From positions 6,022 to 21,422 of the forward strand of contig JAGIAF010000019.1 in NCBI GenBank assembly GCA_017745015.1: DNA of 15,401 nt, written 5' to 3'. Origin of the DNA: Bdellovibrio sp. (GTDB lineage: Bacteria; Bdellovibrionota; Bdellovibrionia; Bdellovibrionales; Bdellovibrionaceae). This document shows, piece after piece, positions 1 to 7,181 of the stretch (position 1 is its first letter; every line of letters begins with the position of its first letter). A program made the position numbers and the translations under genes. The notes beneath the pieces are model-generated. The model ran no database searches. It was not told where the DNA came from and was given only the letters and a program-made list of their open reading frames with translations.

Positions 1-104
1 CGTCTATATAAAGTTAATATTAATTATTTTCCCGTCTCCGAAGAAGTTAAACGCAACGAGAGCGAGCTTTAAATTCACGCTCCAAATGGAGCATGAAAAA
101 CTGT

Positions 105-133
105 TTGACTACTTCATTGGTAGTTCTTCTACT
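105..133 (+). promoter_or_regulatory. Candidate sigma70-type promoter of the first exported-protein pair
   Basis: A TTGACT -35-like hexamer (105-110) is followed after 17 bp by TCTACT (128-133), which matches four of six bases of a -10 box. Transcription would start near 140, giving a leader of about 20 bases before the ribosome-binding site at 149-153. This agrees with a start at 159 rather than at the upstream ATG at 93, which would lie before the promoter. A short hairpin (GCTCC/GGAGC, 79-92) lies upstream of it. Promoter calls by eye in this group are uncertain. Confidence 0.35.
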
Positions 134-158
134 TAAAGATATAAACATGGAGGTTTTT

Positions 159-779
159 TTGACTCTAAGAAGTTTACTTTTAGTTTTCATATGCCTGTCG
201 TTCTTATCTATCGCTCATGCCGGTTTGGAAAGCATTACGTTCAAGGCCTCAGAGGTTTTCAAATATGAGGACAGATTCTGCCTCAATGAAGATACCGATT
301 GTAACCAACCTATAGCCCAATGCGAATCTGAGAGCGAATGGAGTGGACGCTCCTCCCCCCCTGGGACCTGCGATAAGGTTATAGAGCAATTTAAGGACGC
401 TAAACGCCGCGGTGGTCTTATTATTTTCGAATACGACGACGACCATAAGCTAGTCGGCGTTAAAACAGCTCCGGCCGGCGCTCAAGAAAATGAATTTGCA
501 AGTCGCCAGATCAATGGCTGTGTTTATCTGGAAGACAGTAGCCCTAGAGTCATTAACGAAAAATGTGGCTATGGTTCAACTGCCATCTACAAAGTCAGAT
601 GCAATGACTCTGAAGTCGGTGTGATTTTCTTTGATGCTATCTGCACTCAAACAAAATCCACTCCTCCATCCCCGGATAACTGTGTCCAGCAGTCTCTTAA
701 AAATGGCGGTCCTAAAAAATCGTCAGCCAATAAAGTCAAAGGAAGCACTAAATCCCAAGAAACCGGAGCTGTTAGATGA
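159..779 (+). CDS. Hypothetical exported cysteine-rich protein
   Basis: I do not recognise this 206-residue protein. From a TTG start it begins with a textbook signal peptide: a short basic start (MTLR), a hydrophobic stretch, and AHA-G at about residues 21-22 as the likely signal peptidase I site. The mature part has about nine cysteines spread along it, which suggests disulfides in the periplasm or outside the cell, and ends in a Lys/Ser/Pro-rich tail. I chose TTG at 159 because GGAGG (149-153) sits 5 bases upstream. The alternative ATGs at 93 and 147 lack such a site; the one at 147 overlaps GGAGG itself. The stop overlaps the next gene by 4 bp, so the two are probably co-translated. No enzymatic motif is visible. 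Confidence 0.7.
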   Translation: MTLRSLLLVFICLSFLSIAHAGLESITFKASEVFKYEDRFCLNEDTDCNQPIAQCESESEWSGRSSPPGTCDKVIEQFKDAKRRGGLIIFEYDDDHKLVGVKTAPAGAQENEFASRQINGCVYLEDSSPRVINEKCGYGSTAIYKVRCNDSEVGVIFFDAICTQTKSTPPSPDNCVQQSLKNGGPKKSSANKVKGSTKSQETGAVR

Positions 780-1048
780 GAAGTTTAGTTATTGCTCTTA
801 CAGTTTGTTTTTCAACCGTGACATTTGCCGCTATGGGATCCTCAGTTCGCTTCGCCGCAGAAGTAACTTCTTTCGATAAAAAGTGGGTGCATATTGTGAC
901 CGACACAAAGAAGAACTTCCAAATTCCTCGTGGTAAATTTGAAGCCTCTAATGGCCCAACTCGCTCTGGTAAATTAATGGTTCAACTCGATACCGTCGAT
1001 TTTGCGAATATGAAGGCCCTCAGTCGTTTGACTAAAATAAAGAAATAG
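776..1048 (+). CDS. Hypothetical small exported protein
   Basis: A 90-residue protein of unknown function. Its first roughly 18 residues form a signal peptide (MRSLVIALTVCFSTVTFA, then AMGSS), leaving a small basic mature domain of about 70 residues without cysteines. It overlaps the preceding gene in an ATGA junction (776-779) and has GGAG at 765-768, 7 bases before the ATG, so it is very likely translated with its neighbour. The pairing suggests that the two exported proteins act together, but this is inference. A hairpin terminator follows within 50 bp, so the pair seems to be a complete transcription unit. Confidence 0.7.
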   Translation: MRSLVIALTVCFSTVTFAAMGSSVRFAAEVTSFDKKWVHIVTDTKKNFQIPRGKFEASNGPTRSGKLMVQLDTVDFANMKALSRLTKIKK

Positions 1049-1096
1049 CGTTATAGACTGTACGTTGCACTAGATTCTTATACGAAAACTCTATTA

Positions 1097-1131
1097 AAAG
1101 GCGCTGGCTTAAAAACCGCGCCTTTGTTTTT
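1097..1131 (+). terminator. Rho-independent terminator, probably bidirectional
   Basis: AAAGGCGC (1097-1104) pairs with GCGCCTTT (1118-1125), with further GG/CC pairing inside, followed by GTTTTT on the + strand. Read on the - strand the same stem is followed by TTTTAATAG. It can therefore end both the exported-protein pair and the convergent aconitase transcript. Confidence 0.75.
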
Positions 1132-1136
1132 GATAA

Positions 1137-1158
1137 GATCGAGGCGGTTGCCTCGATC
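1137..1158 (-). terminator. Strong hairpin just after the acnA stop
   Basis: GATCGAGGC (1137-1145) and GCCTCGATC (1150-1158) form a perfect 9-bp stem with a 4-base loop, only 2 bp beyond the acnA stop codon. The following bases on the - strand (TTATC) are a poor U-tract, so it may act as a 3'-end stabiliser, with real termination at the next hairpin (1097-1125). Confidence 0.55.
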
Positions 1159-1160
1159 AC

Positions 1161-3839
1161 TTACATGAGTTTGCGAAGAACGTAGTGCAAGATACCGCCG
1201 TTCTTTAGGTACTCAAGCTCTACGGCCGTGTCGACGCGGGATTTTACTTTGATCTCTTCCTTTTTACCATCCGCGCGAGTGATCTGAACCGTGATATCCT
1301 GCTGCGGCTTCATGGTTTCGATGCCCAAGATATTCAACGTTTCAGTTCCATCAAGATGCAAAGTCTTACGATCCATGCCGGGGTGGAATTGCAACGGCAA
1401 GACACCCATACCAATTAAATTGGATCTGTGAATACGTTCGAAGCTTTCTGCGATGACCGCGCGAATTCCTAAGAGCGTTGTGCCTTTGGCTGCCCAGTCT
1501 CGCGATGAACCCGTGCCGTATTCTTTGCCTGCAACGACAACCAGTGGAGTATTTTCCGCTTGGTATTTCATCGAAGCATCGTAAATTGGCATCACTTCCC
1601 CTGACGGCACATACTTCGTCATGCCACCTTCAACACCTTGAAGCATTTCATTCTTAATGCGGATGTTCGCGAAGGTACCACGCACCATTACTTCATCATT
1701 ACCACGGCGTGAGCCGTAGGAGTTGAAGTCGACCGGTTGTACACCTCTGCTCATCAGGTATTTTCCGGCTGGAGAATCTTTTTTAATACTGCCCGCTGGA
1801 GAAATATGGTCTGTCGTGATGGAATCACCAAGCACTGCCAGGATGCGCGCACCTTTGACGTCATGAAGGGCTTTTGGCGTCTTTTGCATGCCTTCAAAGT
1901 AGGGCGGATTTTTGATGTAAGTACTTTCCATCCATGAATAAGTTTGCGAAGGAGTCGTTTCGATTTTCTTCCAATCATCCGTTCCTTCGAACACATTACC
2001 GTAACGATTTTTAAACATTTTTGTTTCAACCGTTTTATTCACGATATCTGCGATTTCTTGATTCGTTGGCCAGATGTCTTCTAGGTACACAGGCTTTCCG
2101 TGAGCATCTTCGCCCAGTGGATCTTTAGTCACATCCAATTGCATTGTTCCAGCTAAGGCATAGGCCACCACCAACATTGGTGAAGCCAAGTAGTTTGCTT
2201 TCACATGAGGATTGATACGACCTTCAAAGTTGCGGTTCCCTGAAAGAACAGACGCCACAACCAAATTTCCTTTTTCTACCGCGTGAGCAATAGGTTCAGG
2301 AAGTGGACCGGAGTTACCAATACAAGTTGTGCAACCATAGCCCACAAGATTGAAACCCATGTGATCTAAGTAACGTTGCAAGCCGGAATGCTCAAGATAG
2401 TCAGTGACCACTTGTGAACCCGGAGCAAGAGACGTCTTCACCCATGGTTTTACTTTCATCCCTTTTTCAGAGGCTTTCTTTGCAACCAATCCAGCACCCA
2501 TCATCACTGAGGGATTTGAAGTATTCGTACAGCTCGTGATCGCGGCGATGACTACGTCACCATGCCCGAGGTTGTAGTTCGTACCTTCTACATGGGTGTG
2601 GAAGGCCTCTTTCGGACCATGGTTTGCGGCTATTTGGAAACCTGCTGTCAGCTGTGTGGCAAAGTCTTTAGCGGCATTATCCAACAGGACACGATCTTGA
2701 GGACGCTTCGGTCCTGCCAAACTTGGAACTACGTCTGCAAGATTTAACTTCAATGTGTCGTGGAAGAAGAAGTGCTCATCGTCACTTGTTCTCCAAAGGC
2801 CCGTTTCTTTCGCATATGTCTCAACCAATGCAATGGTTTCAGCATCACGACCCGAAAGCCTGAGATACTTCATTGTTTCCTCGTCGATTGGGAAGAAACC
2901 ACAAGTTGCGCCGTACTCGGGTGCCATGTTGGCAATCGTCGCACGATCCGCTAGCGAAAGACCTTCCAGGCCCGGTCCGTAGAATTCAACGAACTTACCA
3001 ACCACACCTTTTTTACGAAGCATTTGTGTGACATTCAAAACCAGATCCGTCGCTGTCGCACCTTCTTTGAGTTTTCCTTCTAAACGGAAACCTACAACTT
3101 CAGGAATCAACATACTCAGAGGTTGACCAAGCATCACCGCTTCCGCTTCGATACCACCCACTCCCCAGCCCAGAGCCGACAAACCGTTCACCATCGTTGT
3201 ATGGCTGTCAGTACCGACAAGAGTGTCAGGGAAGGCGTAATCGCCGTGATGGCCTTTAGCATTCCAAACGGTTTTACCCAAGTATTCTAAATTGACTTGG
3301 TGGCAAATACCTGTGCCCGGAGGTACCACACGGAAGTTGTGGAAAGCACGCTGCCCCCACTTCAAGAACACATAGCGTTCGTGATTGCGATGGAATTCCA
3401 TTTTTACGTTTTCATCAAAGGATGCTGGCGTTGCAAATGAATCCACCATCACCGAGTGATCGATGACCAGATCGACTGGTACCAGAGGATTGATCTTTGT
3501 GGGATCGCCCCCCAAAGATTTCATCGCGTCTCTCATCGCTGCTAAGTCCACTACGGCTGGAACGCCGGTGAAGTCTTGCATCAGCACGCGGGCTGGGAAA
3601 AAGGAAATTTCGCGAGTCAGAGATTCCTTGCTGAGACTGAGAAGTGAATCAATATCTTCCTTCGTCACATGAACACCATCTTCGTGTCTCAAGAGGTTTT
3701 CAAGAAGCACGCGCAGTGAATTTGGCAGGCGTTTTAAGTTCGGGTGCGAAATCTTTTTTTGATTAAAGATGGTGTATTCTGTCGCACCGACTTTGAGTTT
3801 GTCTTTTGTTTTAAAACTGTCTTTTGATTGTACAAGCAT
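1161..3839 (-). CDS. acnA: Aconitate hydratase A
   Basis: Aconitase A interconverts citrate and isocitrate in the TCA cycle, in the cytoplasm, using a [4Fe-4S] cluster. The 892-residue product matches the usual length of the AcnA/IRP family (about 890). The three cluster cysteines are visible: Cys437 in SCTNTSNPSVM and Cys503/Cys506 in GCTTCIGNSGP. The catalytic-region motifs TDSHTTMVNGL and GTGSSRDWAAKG are intact. I chose ATG at 3839 because GGAGG lies 8 bases upstream and the length then matches the family. The longer reading starts at a GTG (3866) inside the upstream Nudix gene and adds nine unsupported residues. The gene follows the Nudix stop by 17 bp, so they probably share a transcript. 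Two hairpins follow its stop. Confidence 0.97.
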   Translation of the reverse strand: MLVQSKDSFKTKDKLKVGATEYTIFNQKKISHPNLKRLPNSLRVLLENLLRHEDGVHVTKEDIDSLLSLSKESLTREISFFPARVLMQDFTGVPAVVDLAAMRDAMKSLGGDPTKINPLVPVDLVIDHSVMVDSFATPASFDENVKMEFHRNHERYVFLKWGQRAFHNFRVVPPGTGICHQVNLEYLGKTVWNAKGHHGDYAFPDTLVGTDSHTTMVNGLSALGWGVGGIEAEAVMLGQPLSMLIPEVVGFRLEGKLKEGATATDLVLNVTQMLRKKGVVGKFVEFYGPGLEGLSLADRATIANMAPEYGATCGFFPIDEETMKYLRLSGRDAETIALVETYAKETGLWRTSDDEHFFFHDTLKLNLADVVPSLAGPKRPQDRVLLDNAAKDFATQLTAGFQIAANHGPKEAFHTHVEGTNYNLGHGDVVIAAITSCTNTSNPSVMMGAGLVAKKASEKGMKVKPWVKTSLAPGSQVVTDYLEHSGLQRYLDHMGFNLVGYGCTTCIGNSGPLPEPIAHAVEKGNLVVASVLSGNRNFEGRINPHVKANYLASPMLVVAYALAGTMQLDVTKDPLGEDAHGKPVYLEDIWPTNQEIADIVNKTVETKMFKNRYGNVFEGTDDWKKIETTPSQTYSWMESTYIKNPPYFEGMQKTPKALHDVKGARILAVLGDSITTDHISPAGSIKKDSPAGKYLMSRGVQPVDFNSYGSRRGNDEVMVRGTFANIRIKNEMLQGVEGGMTKYVPSGEVMPIYDASMKYQAENTPLVVVAGKEYGTGSSRDWAAKGTTLLGIRAVIAESFERIHRSNLIGMGVLPLQFHPGMDRKTLHLDGTETLNILGIETMKPQQDITVQITRADGKKEEIKVKSRVDTAVELEYLKNGGILHYVLRKLM

Positions 3840-3856
3840 GAGGGAATCCTCCGCTC

Positions 3857-4405
3857 TTAATTCCACTCCTCACGAAGGATTTTATCAAGCCAAAATGCCC
3901 CGATCTGGGTTTTCACATCCGAGACCTTTCCCTCGCGCACTAACTGTATGAGATCCTTGGGATTCATCTCAACAACTTCAAGAAACTCGCCGTGATCTAA
4001 CTTTTGCTCAGTCTTGCTAAGATTCTTTGCCAAGTACAAGTCGATATGTTCGTCGGAATAACCAATGACAGGATGAATTGTTGTCAGCAGCTGCAATTCG
4101 CCAGCTTGATATCCCACTTCTTCCACAAGTTCACGTTGAGCCGTCAAAAGACTGCTTTCACCGTTATCACGCTTGCCAGCCGGAAACTCCAGCATGACTT
4201 GCTTAACCGCATGGCGATATTGATGAACCATCACCACATTTCCATTCGGCAAAAGCGGAATCATCATGGCAGCACCTGGATGGGTAATATACTCGCGCGT
4301 ATAGATGCGGCCATCGGGAGCTTGAACTTGATCCTGCTCCACTTTCAAAAAACGGCCTTTAAAGATTTGTTTCGATGACAGAGTTTTTTCTTCCAAGTGC
4401 TTCAT
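3857..4405 (-). CDS. Nudix hydrolase, probable ADP-ribose pyrophosphatase
   Basis: A 182-residue Nudix-superfamily protein. The Nudix box is complete: G77-x5-E83-x7-R91-E92-x2-E95-E96-x-G98 (PAGKRDNGE then RELVEEVGY). The proline-containing PAGK lead-in and the upstream GAAMMIPLLPNGNVVMVHQYRH segment are typical of the NudF/ADP-ribose pyrophosphatase branch, which hydrolyses ADP-ribose to AMP and ribose 5-phosphate. Substrate is inferred from family resemblance only. I chose ATG at 4405; a longer reading from TTG at 4441 would add 12 residues across a 7-bp inverted repeat (4424-4430/4441-4447) and looks non-coding. No clear ribosome-binding site precedes the ATG. It lies just upstream of acnA on the same strand. 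Confidence 0.88.
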   Translation of the reverse strand: MKHLEEKTLSSKQIFKGRFLKVEQDQVQAPDGRIYTREYITHPGAAMMIPLLPNGNVVMVHQYRHAVKQVMLEFPAGKRDNGESSLLTAQRELVEEVGYQAGELQLLTTIHPVIGYSDEHIDLYLAKNLSKTEQKLDHGEFLEVVEMNPKDLIQLVREGKVSDVKTQIGAFWLDKILREEWN

Positions 4406-4446
4406 GGCAATAGAATGGCACGCCGGACTTAGGTAGGTCAAAGTCC

Positions 4447-4478
4447 GAAAACTAGAAAGGCTCCCATCGGGAGCCTTT
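4447..4478 (-). terminator. Rho-independent terminator after the phosphoesterase gene
   Basis: AAAGGCTCCC and GGGAGCCTTT (4456-4465/4469-4478) form a perfect 10-bp stem with a 3-base loop, 3 bp after the stop of the phosphoesterase gene. Read on the - strand it is followed by CTAGTTTTC. It separates this operon from the Nudix-acnA unit, so that unit needs its own promoter in the short gap. Confidence 0.85.
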
Positions 4479-4481
4479 CAT

Positions 4482-5759
4482 TTATTTTCTATTTCCTGAA
4501 TCCACACATGGGACGCCTGGATCTTCCAAGGCACAGGTAAAGTCCGTTTTTCCATCGTAGGATTTAATCACTCCCACCCATTTTTCACTGCGGTCTTTTT
4601 CCATCACCAGGTATCCATGATCTGACGGAAATACATTGTATCCCGCAGGAATCATTTTACGAGTTTCATCATTGTAGTAGTCCAAAGCTGTTCCGCTTTC
4701 ACCAACCACCACGTGAGTCGGATGATCTCCCGCCGTTGAAATTTGGAAGTTGTGAATGTGACCGGCAAAAACCAATTTCACTTTTTTAGGAAGTGGAATC
4801 TCTTTAGCAATCATTTGCATATTGGCGTTCACTGAAACCACTCCCGCCGGACCATTCCAGATAGGAGCCAAGCCCCAGATTGGACGATGAGTGAGCAACC
4901 ACACTTCTTTCTCTGGACGAGATTTGATGGTCTCAACCATTTTCTTCCAACGCTCACGCACTTCCTTCACATCCGTACTTTTTGCATCCATCGGACGATC
5001 ATCAAATGAAGCATTGTCGAAATTCACGAACAGAATGCCGCCCATGCTTGTGTAGCGCGTGTCTTGAGCCACAGGACATACTTCTTCACCTAGCGGAGTT
5101 AACATTTTACTGAAGCCCTCATGAGCACGCTTACAGTCTTCGTGATTGCCACGAACAAAGATCCACGGTTTTACCTTTAATAGACTTGCCGCCGGACCAA
5201 AGAAATCCGCTTCCCACGGCTTATAGCCGTAACCAAGATTTCCCATAAACGGAGCACACTTTGCGGGATCTGTGCACGTCTCGCGATAATGATAGTCACC
5301 GACGTGAATGATCAGATCGGCATTTTCCTTTTCTACTGAGCGAACCACACGGGCAAATGGCCATTCCATTTCGTCGTTACAGTTTTGCACGTAGTTGCCT
5401 TTCAAGCGGCAACCTGTATCACCCATGATAACAATTCTTTTCGGCTTTTCTGGAATCACGATGTGGCTGATAGAACTTTGAACCTCTACCGTGTTTTCTG
5501 GAAGATTTGCTTCACAGATAACGGCATCATCAAATTTCTTTTCGTTCATAGGCAAACCAAAATCGGTCACCGCATTGGCTCTTTTTACTCGAACCACATC
5601 GCAACGGCCACCCACTGGATGAATGGTGCGCACGAAAGAGTTCTGCGCATCCGCCAAGCCCACATAGGTCAAGCCCTCTGTGGACGTACTCACTTTCTGA
5701 GTCGCACAGCCCACCAATAAACCAACACTCACGAACCCTAGAAACAACGAACGAAACAT
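4482..5759 (-). CDS. Calcineurin-like metallophosphoesterase lipoprotein
   Basis: A 425-residue predicted lipoprotein: a short hydrophobic leader ends in a lipobox (LLVGC, Cys18 as the lipidated residue), with Ala at +2, which under enterobacterial rules favours the outer membrane. The metallophosphoesterase motifs occur in order: GDTG (Asp114), GDYHY (Asp155), GNHE (Asn205-His206), THRP (His291) and GHIH (His334, His336). These are the two-metal ligands of the calcineurin/purple-acid-phosphatase fold, so it should hydrolyse phosphoesters outside the inner membrane; the substrate is unknown. GDTG instead of D-x-H resembles the purple-acid-phosphatase-like branch. The start is ATG at 5759; a GTG at 5762 overlapping the upstream stop would add one residue. 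It follows the small lipoprotein gene with 2 bp between stop and start. Confidence 0.88.
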   Translation of the reverse strand: MFRSLFLGFVSVGLLVGCATQKVSTSTEGLTYVGLADAQNSFVRTIHPVGGRCDVVRVKRANAVTDFGLPMNEKKFDDAVICEANLPENTVEVQSSISHIVIPEKPKRIVIMGDTGCRLKGNYVQNCNDEMEWPFARVVRSVEKENADLIIHVGDYHYRETCTDPAKCAPFMGNLGYGYKPWEADFFGPAASLLKVKPWIFVRGNHEDCKRAHEGFSKMLTPLGEEVCPVAQDTRYTSMGGILFVNFDNASFDDRPMDAKSTDVKEVRERWKKMVETIKSRPEKEVWLLTHRPIWGLAPIWNGPAGVVSVNANMQMIAKEIPLPKKVKLVFAGHIHNFQISTAGDHPTHVVVGESGTALDYYNDETRKMIPAGYNVFPSDHGYLVMEKDRSEKWVGVIKSYDGKTDFTCALEDPGVPCVDSGNRK

Positions 5760-5761
5760 CA

Positions 5762-6322
5762 CTAGTTACCTTCTGATTTCGAATTTGCTTTTTGCTGACT
5801 AAGCTCCAACTGGCAGACTTTTACTTTCGTTTCGTATTCGTCTTGGCGATTCAACAAAGTTGCTTTGTAACCCTTGAATCTCTCGATACGATCGCGCAAA
5901 CCTTCTTCAGTCACACCGACAATCGATTTTTTGTTTTCGATACCGATCTTAGAAAAATCTTCTTCAGAAGTTACATACACGCGAGACTCGGTCCAACGCA
6001 TTTTACCGTCGCCCCCACTTTTCACATCGCCCATTTGAATGCGACAATCACGAAGCACACCGTACAAGCCACGGTTGTCGAGGTAACGAGGTCCACCGAA
6101 AACTTTCGCTTCCAGATCATAAACGTCATTTTCCAGGGTGCGCAGCTCTTCGTTCATTTGAACTTTACGTTGGTAAACCATATCGCCATCTTTCACGCCG
6201 ATTTGACCACTGCCAACAGGAGCAGGCATTTCAATTTCCGTATCAATTTTTTCTGCTTTGTTTTTGTTAGACGCACAAGAGATCAAAGAAAGACCAAGGA
6301 ACGCCAATAGAACTAAACGCAT
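5762..6322 (-). CDS. Hypothetical small lipoprotein with coiled-coil tendency
   Basis: A 186-residue protein that I cannot assign to a named family. The leader MRLVLLAFLGLSLISC ends in a lipobox with Cys16 as the lipidation site and Ala at +2. The mature part is highly charged, with two stretches rich in Glu, Leu, Lys and Arg (around QMNEELRTLENDVYDLEAKV and the last 50 residues) that could form coiled coils. GGAGGAG precedes the ATG by 6 bases. It sits directly upstream of the phosphoesterase lipoprotein and is almost certainly co-translated with it, which suggests that the two act together at the envelope; that is inference. Confidence 0.8.
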   Translation of the reverse strand: MRLVLLAFLGLSLISCASNKNKAEKIDTEIEMPAPVGSGQIGVKDGDMVYQRKVQMNEELRTLENDVYDLEAKVFGGPRYLDNRGLYGVLRDCRIQMGDVKSGGDGKMRWTESRVYVTSEEDFSKIGIENKKSIVGVTEEGLRDRIERFKGYKATLLNRQDEYETKVKVCQLELSQQKANSKSEGN

Positions 6323-6346
6323 AAAGACTCCTCCACTATAAAGAAG

Positions 6347-6375
6347 AGCCTAGGAGCATTCAGAGTACGGGTCAA
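6347..6375 (-). promoter_or_regulatory. Weak candidate promoter of the two-lipoprotein operon
   Basis: On the - strand, TTGACC (6370-6375) is followed after 17 bp by TAGGCT (6347-6352), a poor -10 box. The first two bases of the -35 hexamer come from the end of the neighbouring inverted repeat. The operon needs a promoter somewhere between it and the repeat, but this particular site is only a candidate. Confidence 0.25.
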
Positions 6376-6436
6376 AAGGTGCCTGCTTCTTTTTTTGCGG
6401 AACATTGAGTCGCAAAAAAAGAAGCAGGCACCTTTT
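6374..6436. repeat. Perfect 26-bp inverted repeat, REP/MITE-like palindrome
   Basis: AAAAGGTGCCTGCTTC followed by seven T and GCG (6374-6399) is repeated exactly in inverted orientation at 6411-6436, with an 11-base loop. The RNA would be a very stable long hairpin in either direction. It separates the LpxH-like gene from the lipoprotein operon and probably stops transcription of the cell-division unit. The right arm supplies most of the stop codon of the LpxH-like gene. Its perfection, and the AAAAGGTGCC ends resembling REP-type palindromes, suggest a dispersed mobile or REP element; dispersal cannot be shown from one copy. Confidence 0.8.
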
Positions 6437-7181
6437 AGCTGATTGTGACCCAGTCACATTGGCCGTCTTTGATGCGGAAAACTTTGACGTGGTCTTCAAA
6501 CCACGAACCGAGGTTTACAGAGCGAACTTTTTGTCCGTTAACAGAGACCATCGTATCGTCGAAGACATGCATATGGCCCGAGATGATAACGTCGAATGCG
6601 CCCTCTCTATAAACGCGCTCCGCGTGATTGCGAATCATGGCGATCAGCTGCTCTTCGTTACGCGTGCGATAGTCACCGCTGCGAGCCCGAGATTTCTTGC
6701 TGGCGCGATTGCCAAGATAAGCCCAAAAACGTCCTGGAAAAACATCTTTGAGAGGCTTAATCCATGGATTGCGAATTAAGGCGCGGTATTTCAAGTACTT
6801 GATGTCATTGAGGTTGATCAGATCCCCGTGCTCTACCCTGACGCGTAAACCGTCAATATTGTAGTATTGAGCTTCAACGAAAACTTCAACGCCTAACTTC
6901 TTTTGGAAATATCCCTCGATATGAACATCATGATTGCCTTCGATATAAGTGATACGGGCGCCGGCTTGGCGCAGATCCTTCAGGGCCTTCATCAAATCAG
7001 GAAATTGATTGGCGAAGTACTGTGAATCACCGATCCACAAGTCGAAGATATCTCCCAACATGAACAAATGAATTTGCTGAGGGTTTTTCTCCAGCAAAGA
7101 ACGCAAAAAGCGCAACAGGATTTGCCCGTTGCGCTCTTCAGCGGTTTTTATGTGAATGTCGGAAATGAACCAAGCTTCCAC
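6435..7181 (-). CDS. LpxH-like metallophosphoesterase (UDP-2,3-diacylglucosamine diphosphatase family)
   Basis: A 248-residue calcineurin-like phosphoesterase close to LpxH, the lipid A enzyme that cleaves UDP-2,3-diacylglucosamine to lipid X and UMP at the inner membrane. Metal-ligand motifs are visible in order: SDIH (Asp8, His10), GDIFDLW (Asp44), GNHD (Asn83, His84), HGD (His118) and GHMH (His203, His205). Length fits LpxH (about 240). However, classical LpxH has GNRD where this protein has GNHD, so it could be an LpxH2-type paralogue with another substrate. The GTG start shares its first G with the last base of the ftsZ stop (TAGTG), implying translational coupling; the family's usual N-terminus supports this start. 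The stop lies in the inverted repeat at 6374-6436. Confidence 0.82.
   Translation of the reverse strand: MEAWFISDIHIKTAEERNGQILLRFLRSLLEKNPQQIHLFMLGDIFDLWIGDSQYFANQFPDLMKALKDLRQAGARITYIEGNHDVHIEGYFQKKLGVEVFVEAQYYNIDGLRVRVEHGDLINLNDIKYLKYRALIRNPWIKPLKDVFPGRFWAYLGNRASKKSRARSGDYRTRNEEQLIAMIRNHAERVYREGAFDVIISGHMHVFDDTMVSVNGQKVRSVNLGSWFEDHVKVFRIKDGQCDWVTIS

Noticed and set aside
93..158. ATG-initiated extension of the first gene
   Set aside because: It starts upstream of the candidate promoter, lacks a ribosome site and would bury the signal peptide behind 22 residues.
5792..6310. A 172-codon + strand frame opposite the small lipoprotein gene
   Set aside because: The - strand gene has a lipobox, a good ribosome site and a coupled neighbour; the + frame shows no family features.
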